This document shows positions 27,640 to 34,570 of a stretch of 64,000 nucleotides of DNA, piece by piece (position 1 is the first letter of the stretch; the number at the start of each line of letters is the position of its first letter). Source of the stretch: JAURVT01 sp049059935 (GTDB lineage: Bacteria; Actinomycetota; Actinomycetes; Propionibacteriales; Nocardioidaceae); contig NZ_JBMGQR010000017.1 of NCBI RefSeq assembly GCF_049059935.1, positions 1 to 64,000 of the forward strand, written 5' to 3'. Under the pieces are notes generated by a model that was given only the letters and a program-made list of their open reading frames with translations, did no database searches and was not told the DNA's origin. The translations under genes and the position numbers were made by a program.

Positions 27640-28379
27640 CCGTCCTGGTGCTCGGCGGCACCGGCGAGGCGCGGGCCCTGGCCTCCGCCCTGGTCGCCGC
27701 CGACGTCGACGTCGTGTCGTCCCTGGCCGGACGCGTCGCACGTCCCGCCCTGCCCGAGGGGCGCACGCGCGTCGGTGGGTTCGGTGGCGTCGAGGGCCTG
27801 TCCGGCTGGCTGTCGGCGCACCGGGTCGCCGTCGTCGTCGACGCCACGCACCCGTTCGCGGCGAGGATCTCGGCGAACGCGGTGGCCGCGTGCGCGGCGA
27901 CGGGCGTGCCGTTGCTGCGGCTCGCGCGCCCCGGGTGGGGGGCGCGTCCCGACGCCGGAGCGTGGCACTGGGTGGACGACACCGCCGCGGCCGCCTCCGT
28001 CGCCGCGCGGCTGGGGGGAGGGGTGCTGCTGACGACGGGCCGGCAGGGGCTCGAGGCGTTCGTCCCCGCGCTGCGCGACGCCGCCGTGGTGGCGCGCGTC
28101 GTCGACCCGCCGGAGGTCGAGCTGCCGCCGTCGTGGACGGTGCTGCAGGACCGCGGGCCGTACACGGTCGAGGGCGAGACGGCGCTGCTGCGCGCGCGCC
28201 ACGTGCGGGTGCTCGTCACCAAGGACTCCGGCGGCTCCCTCACCAGCGCCAAGCTCGACGCGGCCGCGGCCCTGGGGGTCGAGGTGGTGGTGGTGCGCCG
28301 TCCCGACCGCTCCGGCGCCCCGTCCGTCGCGACCGTCGACGAGGCCGTGGCCTGGGCCCTGACGGGAGTCTCTGGATAG
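27636..28379 (+). CDS. cobK: Precorrin-6A reductase
   Basis: The 247-residue NADPH-dependent enzyme reduces precorrin-6A to precorrin-6B. It opens TVLVLGGTGEARALASAL, the family's nucleotide-binding start, then VVVDATHPFAARIS, LRLARPGW, LLTTGRQGLEAF and LVTKDSGGSLTSAKLDAA, all typical CobK/CbiJ motifs. The GTG start at 27636 overlaps the cobQ stop (GTGA). The stop codon is part of GTCTCTGGATAG, repeated a few bases later inside a terminator hairpin. Confidence 0.94.
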   Translation: MTVLVLGGTGEARALASALVAADVDVVSSLAGRVARPALPEGRTRVGGFGGVEGLSGWLSAHRVAVVVDATHPFAARISANAVAACAATGVPLLRLARPGWGARPDAGAWHWVDDTAAAASVAARLGGGVLLTTGRQGLEAFVPALRDAAVVARVVDPPEVELPPSWTVLQDRGPYTVEGETALLRARHVRVLVTKDSGGSLTSAKLDAAAALGVEVVVVRRPDRSGAPSVATVDEAVAWALTGVSG

Positions 28380-28387
28380 TGGTGCGT

Positions 28388-28425
28388 CTCTGGATCAGGG
28401 TCGCCGGGGCGACCACGATCCAGAG
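28388..28425. terminator. Bidirectional hairpin between cobK and cobD
   Basis: CTCTGGATC, AG, GGTCGCC, a GG loop, GGCGACC, AC, GATCCAGAG form a 38-base palindrome with a 2-base internal bulge. It begins 8 bases after the cobK stop and contains the cobD stop codon (28395-28397), so the two convergent genes share it. The left arm repeats TCTCTGGAT from the cobK end (28372-28380). Confidence 0.8.
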
Positions 28426-29357
28426 TCTCGCGTGCTGAGGGTCGCGACGACGGCCGCCGCGACCGTCGCGCCCACCCCGACCGCCGCGGCGAGACGCGTC
28501 GCGCGCCGCACGTCGGCCACGCCGGGGGAGGGGCCGTCGCCGAGCGTACCGCGGTCCTCGGCCACGCCGCCGTAGACGTTGCTGCCGCCGAGCGTGCGTC
28601 CGAGCGCGCCGGCGAACGCCGCCTCGACCGGGCCGGCGTTGGGGCTGGGGTGCTGAGGCGCGTCGCGGCGCCAGGCGCGCACGGCGTCCGACGGGTGCCC
28701 GCCGACGAGCGGGGCGCAGGCCGCGGCGAGCAGCGCCGAGACGCGGGCGGGCACGAGGTTGAGCAGGTCGTCCAGCCGTGCCGACGCCCAGCCGAAGTGC
28801 AGGTACCGCTCCGAGCGGTGGCCGACCATCGCGTCGAGCGTGTTGGCCGCGCGGTAGGCGAGCAGCCCGGGCACGCCCGCGACGGCCCCGGCGAGCAGTG
28901 GCGCGACGACCGCGTCCGAGGTGTTCTCGGCGACCGACTCGACGGTGGCGCGCGCGACGTCGTCGGGCCCGAGGCGGGACGGGTCGCGTCCGACGAGGTG
29001 CGTCACCTGCTCGCGCGCGGCGGCGAGGTCGCCGGCGTCGAGGTGGCGTCCGACGGCGACGGCCTCGCGCTCCAGGGAGCGTCCACCGAGCACCGTCCAG
29101 GTGGCCGCGGCGGTGACGATCGCGCGGGCGACGGGGTGCGCCCCGGTGGCCCGTTCGGCGGCCAGGCCGAGTGCCGCGGCAGCGCCGACGAGCGTCGCGG
29201 CATGGACGACGCCGTGCGCGCGGTCGTCGGCCCAGGTGCGCCGCTCCAGCGCGGCGGCGGCGGTGCCGAAGCCGGCGACGGGGTGAAACCGGCGGGGGTC
29301 CCCGAGCGCGCGGTCGAGGACGAACCCGAGGACGAGCCCGGCGGCGCGGGGTTGCAT
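28395..29357 (-). CDS. cobD: Adenosylcobinamide-phosphate synthase (CbiB/CobD)
   Basis: The 320-residue membrane protein attaches the aminopropanol phosphate side chain to adenosylcobyric acid. It starts MQPRAAGLVLGFVLDRALGD, with FHPVAGFG, then ESVAENTSDAVVAPL, AYRAANTLDAMVGH, YLHFGWASARLDDLLN and PNAGPVEAAFAGALG, all hallmark segments of the family. The start is ATG 29355-29357, seven bases downstream of TAGGGT on the minus strand (29365-29370), a leaderless promoter. Its stop lies inside the shared terminator. It is divergent from cobU. Confidence 0.94.
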   Translation of the reverse strand: MQPRAAGLVLGFVLDRALGDPRRFHPVAGFGTAAAALERRTWADDRAHGVVHAATLVGAAAALGLAAERATGAHPVARAIVTAAATWTVLGGRSLEREAVAVGRHLDAGDLAAAREQVTHLVGRDPSRLGPDDVARATVESVAENTSDAVVAPLLAGAVAGVPGLLAYRAANTLDAMVGHRSERYLHFGWASARLDDLLNLVPARVSALLAAACAPLVGGHPSDAVRAWRRDAPQHPSPNAGPVEAAFAGALGRTLGGSNVYGGVAEDRGTLGDGPSPGVADVRRATRLAAAVGVGATVAAAVVATLSTRDSGSWSPRRP

Positions 29358-29364
29358 AGGCTGC

Positions 29365-29370
29365 ACCCTA
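29365..29370 (-). promoter_or_regulatory. -10 box of a leaderless promoter, cobD
   Basis: On the minus strand TAGGGT, 7 bases, then the ATG of cobD. No ribosome-binding sequence lies in the gap. Confidence 0.55.
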
Positions 29371-29413
29371 CGGATGGTCCGCCCGGCCGGGCGGCGACGG
29401 GAGGGACCTGACG

Positions 29414-29947
29414 ATGACCGCACGTCGCGTGCTCGTGACGGGGGGCGTGCGCTCGGGCAAGTCGCGCCACGCCGAGGGGCTGTTCGACGCCGAGGAGCCC
29501 GTCGTCTACGTGGCACCCGGGCCGTCGCCCGAGGGCGACCCCGAGTGGGGCGAGCGGGTCGCGGCGCACCGGGCGCGACGTCCGTCGGCCTGGACGACCG
29601 TCGAGACCACCGACGTCGCCGCGGCCGTCCGCGACCATCCCGGCCCGCTGCTCCTGGACTGCCTCGGCACCTGGGTGACGGCCGTCCTGGACGAGCTCGA
29701 CGCGTGGGAGGCGCCGCGCGACGCGTGGGCCGGCGCCGTCGACGCGCGCGTCGAGGACCTCGCGCTGGCGTGGTCGCAGGCGCCGGGCGTCGTGGTGGCG
29801 GTGACCAACGAGGTCGGCATGGGCGTCGTCCCCGCCCACCGCTCCGGCCGCGTCTTCCGCGACGTCCTCGGCCAGGTCAACCAGCGCGTCGCCGCCGCGT
29901 CCGACGAGGTCGCCCTCGTCGTCGCTGGCCGCGTCCTCCACCTCTGA
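29414..29947 (+). CDS. cobU: Adenosylcobinamide kinase / adenosylcobinamide-phosphate guanylyltransferase
   Basis: The 177-residue bifunctional enzyme phosphorylates adenosylcobinamide and then transfers GMP from GTP, activating it for lower-ligand attachment. The P-loop GGVRSGKSRHAE is at residues 10-21, AAHRARRPSAWTTVET supplies the active-site histidine (AHR..R), and DCLGTWV and VTNEVGMGVVP are family motifs. Length is typical. The start ATG 29414 is preceded by GGGAGGGACCTGACG. It is followed by the composite palindromes in the cobU-cobS gap. Confidence 0.95.
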   Translation: MTARRVLVTGGVRSGKSRHAEGLFDAEEPVVYVAPGPSPEGDPEWGERVAAHRARRPSAWTTVETTDVAAAVRDHPGPLLLDCLGTWVTAVLDELDAWEAPRDAWAGAVDARVEDLALAWSQAPGVVVAVTNEVGMGVVPAHRSGRVFRDVLGQVNQRVAAASDEVALVVAGRVLHL

Positions 29948-29953
29948 CCGGTG

Positions 29954-30047
29954 GGACCAAACACCACGTTCACGTGGTGATTGGTCCAGACCATGGGAGA
30001 TCTCCCGTGCATCGGATCAGTTACCACGTGAACGTGGTGTTTGGTCC
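29954..30047. repeat. Composite palindromic element A
   Basis: The 25-base segment 29954-29978 (begins GGACCAAACACC) recurs exactly as its reverse complement at 30023-30047. Each arm also holds an internal palindrome ACCACGT-2 bases-ACGTGGT, and 29954-29987 as a whole is a 34-base palindrome with one mismatched pair. Between the arms is GGGAGATCTCCC (29995-30006), a perfect 12-base palindrome followed by GTGC, then CAGTT right before the second arm. The element shares this plan with element B. Confidence 0.85.
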
Positions 30048-30074
30048 ATCCGCGCGGTGCGACCGTACCCCCAT

Positions 30075-30100
30075 GACGATCGGCGCCGTCCCCGATCGTC
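30075..30100. repeat. Inverted repeat between the two composite elements
   Basis: GACGATCGG and CCGATCGTC, 9-base perfect arms, flank an 8-base loop (CGCCGTCC). The stem could terminate either of the convergent genes cobU and cobS. Confidence 0.6.
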
Positions 30101-30111
30101 ACCGGGTCGGA

Positions 30112-30196
30112 AGTTTCCCAGGTATACCTGGGAATCCGTCCGAGCACCTGGAGAATTCTCCGTGCCTGGCGCAGTTTCCCAGGTATACCTGGGAAA
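30112..30196. repeat. Composite palindromic element B
   Basis: The 20-base perfect palindrome TTCCCAGGTATACCTGGGAA occurs at 30115-30134 and again at 30176-30195; the second copy extends to a 22-base palindrome (30175-30196), and a 23-base direct repeat starting AGTTTCCC is shared. Midway lies GGAGAATTCTCC (30150-30161), a perfect 12-base palindrome followed by GTGC and, 8 bases later, CAGTT. The core matches element A but the arms are unrelated to those of A. The element ends 11 bases before the cobS stop. Confidence 0.85.
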
Positions 30197-30206
30197 TTGC
30201 GGACGG

Positions 30207-31088
30207 TCAGACGAGCAGGGCGACGAGGATGGCGGCGAGGCAGAGCTCGACCGCGGCGCCGCAGACGTCGCCCGTCACGCCGCCCACGGCTCGCACGGCA
30301 CGACGCACCAGCAACGCCACCACGACGACGCCGACCGCCGCACACACCAGGCCCGACCACCCGTCGAAGGCGAGCAGGTCGAGGATCAACCGGAAGGTGG
30401 ACGGCTCGTAGTAGCTCAGGGCGGCCGGAACGGTCCGGGACCCGCCGAAACCCATGTCCTCACCCGGCGGGACGAGCGAATGGGCGAGAGCCAGTGCCGC
30501 GCCCACCGCGACCCACACGGTCAGCGAGACGGTCCGCGGCACGGTGCCCGCCACCGCCGCACCGAGGCCCGACCCGCGAGCAGCGGGCACGCCACGGACG
30601 CAGACGACCGCCAGCGCGGCCCGCGAGACGCAGACCGCGACCCCGACGACCAGCCATCCACTCACCAGCTGCACCAGGACGCTGAGCGCCGCCACCTGCA
30701 CCCCGAGCACGAGCACGAGCGCAGCGGCTCCGACGGGGCCGACGTCGCCGGTGCGCATGATCGCGAGCCGGCCCTCGGCGTCCTTGGGGGCGGCGAGGCC
30801 GTCGGCGGTGTCGGCGAGGCCGTCGAGGTGCATGCCGCGGTTGGCCAGCGCGAGCACGGCGACGACGAGCACCGCCACCACCGCGCCGGGCAGCGACAGC
30901 CACGTCCCCGCCCACGCGACCGCCCCGGCGAGCACGCCCAGGGGCAGCGCGGCCAGCGGGGCGACGGACATCGCGACGGCGGCGCGCGGACGGTCGACGC
31001 GCGACGGCGGCGTCACGGGCAGGGCGGTGAGCGTGCCCAGCGAGAGCCGGAGCCCGTCGAGCCAGACCGGCGACGGCTGGTCGGTCAC
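30207..31088 (-). CDS. cobS: Adenosylcobinamide-GDP ribazoletransferase (cobalamin synthase)
   Basis: The 293-residue integral membrane enzyme joins adenosylcobinamide-GDP to alpha-ribazole to give adenosylcobalamin. It starts TDQPSPVWLDGLRLSLGTLTALPV after the GTG. The metal-binding motif NRGMHLDGLADTADGL and the following KDAEGRLAIMRTGDVGPVGA are family signatures; six or so membrane helices make up the rest. Length is slightly above usual (about 250-280). The GTG start at 31086-31088 overlaps the cobT stop by four bases, so cobT and cobS are co-translated under the riboswitch upstream of cbtB. Confidence 0.94.
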   Translation of the reverse strand: MTDQPSPVWLDGLRLSLGTLTALPVTPPSRVDRPRAAVAMSVAPLAALPLGVLAGAVAWAGTWLSLPGAVVAVLVVAVLALANRGMHLDGLADTADGLAAPKDAEGRLAIMRTGDVGPVGAAALVLVLGVQVAALSVLVQLVSGWLVVGVAVCVSRAALAVVCVRGVPAARGSGLGAAVAGTVPRTVSLTVWVAVGAALALAHSLVPPGEDMGFGGSRTVPAALSYYEPSTFRLILDLLAFDGWSGLVCAAVGVVVVALLVRRAVRAVGGVTGDVCGAAVELCLAAILVALLV

Positions 31089-32140
31089 TGCCCGAGGACG
31101 TCCGCGAGCAGTGCCGTCTGCGCCAGCAGGAGGGTGGACGACCGCAGCAGCGGGAGCGCGGCGAGGGCTCCGCTGCCCTCGCCCAGACGCAGCCCGAGGT
31201 CGAGCAACGGCACCAGGCCGAGCTTGTCGAGCGCGAGCGACTGCGCGGGCTCGGTGGAGCGGTGGCCCGCGGCCAGCCACGCGACGGTGCCCGGCGCGAC
31301 CCGCTCGGCGACCAGCGCGCACGCCACCGACACCACCCCGTCGAGCAGCACCGGGACGCGCAGGCGGGCGGCGGTGACGAGGAACGCGACCGTCGCCGCG
31401 AGGTCGGCGCTGCCGAGCGCGGTGAGCAGGTCGATCGGGTCGTCCACGCGGTCGCCGGCCCGCTCGAGCGCGCGCTGGACGACGTCGAGCTTGCGGACGA
31501 GCCCGTCGGCGTCGACGCCCGTCCCGCGGCCGACGACGTCCTCGGCGGGCAGGCCGAGCGCACCGGCGACGAGCGCCGCGACGGGGGTGGTGTTGCCGAT
31601 GCCCATGTCGCCGACGACGAGCAGGTCGGCGCCCGCCTCGACCTCCTCGGCCGCGATCGCCGCACCGGCGGCCAGCGCGGCAGCAGTCTCCTCGACCGTC
31701 AGGGCGTCCTCGAGGTGGATGGCGCCGGACGAGCGCCGCACCCGGTGCGCGCGCACCTCGTCGGGCACCCCGTCGAGCGCGTCGTCCACGGCGATGTCGA
31801 GCACGCGCAGGTGCACGCCGTGCTGACGGGCGAGGACGGCGGCGCCGGCGCTCCCGTCGACGAAGGCCCGCACCATCAGGCCGGTGACGGCGCTCGGGTA
31901 GGCCGAGACGCCGTGGGCCGAGACGCCGTGGTCACCGGCGAGGACGACGAGCCGCACCGCGTCGAACGACCGCGGCGGGCAGGCGCCCTGCACCGCGGAC
32001 GACCACACGGCCGCCTCCCCGAGACGTCCGAGGGCGCCGGCGGGGGTGGCCAGCCCCGCGAGCCGCTCGCGCGCCGCGGCGGCGACCGTCGCGTCGGGCG
32101 CCGGGACGGGCGTGCCGGGGGCGAGCCTCGGGACGCTCAC
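31085..32140 (-). CDS. cobT: Nicotinate-nucleotide--dimethylbenzimidazole phosphoribosyltransferase
   Basis: The 351-residue enzyme makes alpha-ribazole phosphate from nicotinate mononucleotide and dimethylbenzimidazole. VLAGDHGVSAHGVSAYP, GDMGIGNTTPVAAL, GRGTGVD, LDGVVSVACAL, AGHRSTEPAQ and the LRLGEGSGALAALPLL segment carrying the catalytic glutamate are all present. The start GTG 32138-32140 (VSVPRLAPG) overlaps the cbtA stop by four bases. Length is normal. It works with BluB, which supplies the base. Confidence 0.95.
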   Translation of the reverse strand: MSVPRLAPGTPVPAPDATVAAAARERLAGLATPAGALGRLGEAAVWSSAVQGACPPRSFDAVRLVVLAGDHGVSAHGVSAYPSAVTGLMVRAFVDGSAGAAVLARQHGVHLRVLDIAVDDALDGVPDEVRAHRVRRSSGAIHLEDALTVEETAAALAAGAAIAAEEVEAGADLLVVGDMGIGNTTPVAALVAGALGLPAEDVVGRGTGVDADGLVRKLDVVQRALERAGDRVDDPIDLLTALGSADLAATVAFLVTAARLRVPVLLDGVVSVACALVAERVAPGTVAWLAAGHRSTEPAQSLALDKLGLVPLLDLGLRLGEGSGALAALPLLRSSTLLLAQTALLADVLGQ

Positions 32141-33000
32141 CGTCCGGCGCCGACGAGCTCGGCGCGGTCGCGTCGTTCGCCGGCCTTGCGCCAGTCGCGG
32201 TCGAGCAGCCCGGCGAGCACCAGCCCGAGGACGCCCCACAGCGCGGCCTGCGTCATCAGGGACGCGAGCCTGAACTCCCACAGCAGCGACGCCGGGAAGG
32301 TGTCGGGCACCTCCTGGTGGGTGCGCAGCAGGACGCCCGCGAGCACGACCACGACGACGTAGCCGAGCGCGGCCACGGCGATGCCGGTGAAGGCGCCGCG
32401 ACGCGCGGCGATCGCGCGGGCGACCGCGACGGCGGCGACCACGGCGACCACCGAGACCACGACCATCGAGAAGTAGTCGGCGGTGCGGGCGCCGATGGTG
32501 TCGCCACTGCCCACGGCGGGCGGGTTCGGCGGGTACTTCGTGTACGGCACGAGGTAGTAGGCCAGGAAGCCGAGCCCGGTGACGACGCCCGCCGAGGCCG
32601 CGGGGCCGAAGCGGCCGAGCCGCCCGGTCGCGAACGCGGTGACGACGCCGACGACGCCGCCGAGGGCGGTGCCGAAGACGACGGTCGCCGTCAGCAGGCC
32701 GCCGGTGGCCTGCTCGCCGCGGCTGACGACCGCGTCGTCACCGTGCGAGTGGCCCGCGGTGGCCGCCCCCTCGTCGTGGGAGTGGGCCTCGGTGCCCTCG
32801 GCGTGGCTGTGCGCCTCGGTCTCGGCGGGAGCCGCGGCCGAGCCGGACTCCTCGATCTGGATGGCGGAGTCGACGGGCGGCTCGCCCACGACGTACGCGA
32901 CGGCGAAGGCGGCGAACCCCGCGAGCAGGCCCGCGACGAGACCGCGGACCAGGAAGGTGCGCACCGCCAGCGGGGCGCGCGGGATGGCAGACGTGGTCAT
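32137..33000 (-). CDS. cbtA: CbtA, predicted cobalt transporter subunit
   Basis: The 287-residue membrane protein has an N-terminal helix (FLVRGLVAGLLAGFAAFAVAYV in part), then four or five more. Between the first and second helices (residues about 60-95) a loop holds six or so histidines in repeated HSH/HSHD/HSHGDD motifs with many acids, a likely metal-binding region. CbtA is predicted to import cobalt with CbtB; the family was defined by its B12 riboswitches. The start ATG 32998-33000 is preceded by CAGGGGACACCC. The gene follows cbtB after 34 bases, ahead of cobT and cobS. Confidence 0.9.
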   Translation of the reverse strand: MTTSAIPRAPLAVRTFLVRGLVAGLLAGFAAFAVAYVVGEPPVDSAIQIEESGSAAAPAETEAHSHAEGTEAHSHDEGAATAGHSHGDDAVVSRGEQATGGLLTATVVFGTALGGVVGVVTAFATGRLGRFGPAASAGVVTGLGFLAYYLVPYTKYPPNPPAVGSGDTIGARTADYFSMVVVSVVAVVAAVAVARAIAARRGAFTGIAVAALGYVVVVVLAGVLLRTHQEVPDTFPASLLWEFRLASLMTQAALWGVLGLVLAGLLDRDWRKAGERRDRAELVGAGR

Positions 33001-33034
33001 GGGTGTCCCCTGAGGCTGCTCGGCGCGCGGCGGA

Positions 33035-33259
33035 TCAGTGGCAGGGGAAGCCGAGCAGGTGCCGGCCGTCGTGCGTCCACTCGTGGATCGCGGTGCCGGA
33101 GAACAGCGAGGTCGCGCCCTGCTCGGCGCCGACGAAGTACACCGCGAGGACGGCGACGAGCGCGAGGAGCAGGAGCCAGGGCAGGACCTGGCGGCCGGAG
33201 ATCGCCGGGACGACGACCTCGGACGAGGGGCTGACGGCGGGGGCGTTGCTGGGGGCCAT
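33035..33259 (-). CDS. cbtB: CbtB, predicted cobalt transporter small subunit
   Basis: This is a 74-residue protein with one transmembrane helix (about residues 27-45) and the C-terminal histidine motif HEWTHDGRHLLGFPCH that defines CbtB. It pairs with CbtA in cobalt uptake. It starts at ATG 33257-33259 after GAAGGAAGGTCCAGCC and is the first gene behind a cobalamin riboswitch. Length fits the family (about 60-75). Confidence 0.92.
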   Translation of the reverse strand: MAPSNAPAVSPSSEVVVPAISGRQVLPWLLLLALVAVLAVYFVGAEQGATSLFSGTAIHEWTHDGRHLLGFPCH

Positions 33260-33269
33260 GGGCTGGACC

Positions 33270-33425
33270 TTCCTTCACGGGATGTTGCGTCCCTGTGGGG
33301 TGGAGGACTCCGTGTGGAGCCCGGGCACCGAGGCGGGGTCTGACTCGACCGCGGAGCGGCCATCGCAGTAGCGCAACTGTGCCGGGTTCTCACCGGCTTC
33401 CCGTGACTCAGGTGTCAGCGCACTG
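33270..33425 (-). promoter_or_regulatory. Cobalamin riboswitch upstream of cbtB
   Basis: On the minus strand the aptamer core reads GGAAGCCGGTGAGAACCCGG, then CACAGTTGCGCTACTGCGA, and further on the B12-box-like GAGTCAGACCCCG, the order expected of Rfam-type cobalamin riboswitches. It ends about 10 bases before the cbtB start, so translation may be controlled. Predicted to switch off cbtBA-cobTS when adenosylcobalamin is plentiful. Confidence 0.9.
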
Positions 33426-33481
33426 TAGCCCCATGGCTCGGGCGATGTCACGGCGTCCCGGCATGCGGCTCCGGGCGCGGC

Positions 33482-34570
33482 TCACGCCAGCGGGTCGAAG
33501 GCCGCCACGGCGCCCACGACGGTGATCGCCGGCGCCCGCAGACCCTCGGCGGCCGCGGCATCGGCGAGCGTCGTCAGCGTGGCCCGGACGACGTGCTGCG
33601 ACGGCAGGGACGCGTCGGCCACCATGGCGGCCGGGGTGTCGGCCGGCATGCCGCCGGCGACGAGGGCCGCGGCGATCGCGGGCAGGTTGGCGACGGCCAT
33701 CAGCAGCACCAGGTCGGTGCCGGCGCGGGCCAGGTGGCCGTAGTCGACGGTGCAGCGCTCGTCGTCGGGGGGCACGTGGCCGGACACGACGGTGAAGCCC
33801 TGGTTCAGGCCGCGGTGCGTGACGGGGATGCCGCCGAGCGCCGGGCCGGCCAGCGCCGAGCTGATGCCGGGGATGACGCGGGTGGCGATGCCTGCCGCGG
33901 CGCACGCCTGCAGCTCCTCGCCGCCGCGACCGAAGACGAAGTTGTCGCCGCCCTTCAGCCGCACGACCCGTCGGCCCGCGCGCGCGTGCTCGACCAGGAT
34001 CTCGTTGATCCGCTCCTGCGCGGTGAACTCCCCGCGCGGGATCTTGGCGACGTCGACGACCTCGGCGCCGTCCTTGAGCCCGGTGAGCGCGGCCAGCGGG
34101 GCGAGGCGGTCGCAGACGACGACGTCCGCGGCACGCAGCGCCTCCAGGCCCGCGACGGTCAGCAGCCCGGGGTCGCCGGGGCCGCCGCCGACGAGGACGA
34201 CCTCGCCCGCCGCGCCGGGGGCGTCGACGAGGCCGTCGGCGGACGGCGCGTCGGCGGTGACGCAGAGCAGGCCCGCGTCCTCGGCGTCCTTGGCCACCTG
34301 GGCGTCGACGGCGGGGTCGCCCGAGGCGGCGACGACGAGTCGTGCGCCCTCGAGGTCGGCGGGGCTGTACCCGCGGTGGCGCCAGGCGACGACGCCGCGG
34401 TCGGCGAGGTCGGCGATCGCCGCGACGGCCTCGGTGGCGACGACGGTGACGCGCGCGTGGGCGTCGCGCAGCGCGGCGACGTGGCCGATGGCCTGGGCGC
34501 CGGCGCCGACCACGACGACGGGTCGGTCCTGCAGCGCGAGGCCGACGACGTAGCGGCGGGGCTCAGCCAT
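33482..34570 (-). CDS. cobA: Uroporphyrinogen-III C-methyltransferase with N-terminal CysG/SirC-like domain
   Basis: The protein has 362 residues. Residues about 1-120 form a siroheme-synthase-N-like Rossmann domain (RPVVVVGAGAQAIGHVAAL, VVAWRHRGYSPADLEGARLVVAAS) related to precorrin-2 dehydrogenase; its glycine motif is GAGAQ rather than the usual GGGxVA. The remainder is the SAM-dependent methylase: VVLVGGGPGDPGLLT, VCDRLA, KLKGGDNFVFGRGGEE (read as RLKGGDNFVFGRGGEE), GISSALAGPALGGIPVTHRG. It makes precorrin-2 for B12, and the extra domain could serve siroheme synthesis. It overlaps the cobBC stop by eight bases. Confidence 0.92.
   Translation of the reverse strand: MAEPRRYVVGLALQDRPVVVVGAGAQAIGHVAALRDAHARVTVVATEAVAAIADLADRGVVAWRHRGYSPADLEGARLVVAASGDPAVDAQVAKDAEDAGLLCVTADAPSADGLVDAPGAAGEVVLVGGGPGDPGLLTVAGLEALRAADVVVCDRLAPLAALTGLKDGAEVVDVAKIPRGEFTAQERINEILVEHARAGRRVVRLKGGDNFVFGRGGEELQACAAAGIATRVIPGISSALAGPALGGIPVTHRGLNQGFTVVSGHVPPDDERCTVDYGHLARAGTDLVLLMAVANLPAIAAALVAGGMPADTPAAMVADASLPSQHVVRATLTTLADAAAAEGLRAPAITVVGAVAAFDPLA

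Noticed and set aside
30112..30196. CRISPR array reading of element B
   Set aside because: Only two copies, each palindromic, with an ordered core between them and no cas genes nearby.
29954..30200. Insertion-sequence ends or attachment site
   Set aside because: No transposase or integrase frame and no target duplication visible; kept instead as palindromic repeats.
33270..33425. Possible small protein frames in the cbtB leader (100 and 122 residues on the plus strand)
   Set aside because: The sequence is explained by a cobalamin riboswitch on the minus strand and the frames have no coding bias.
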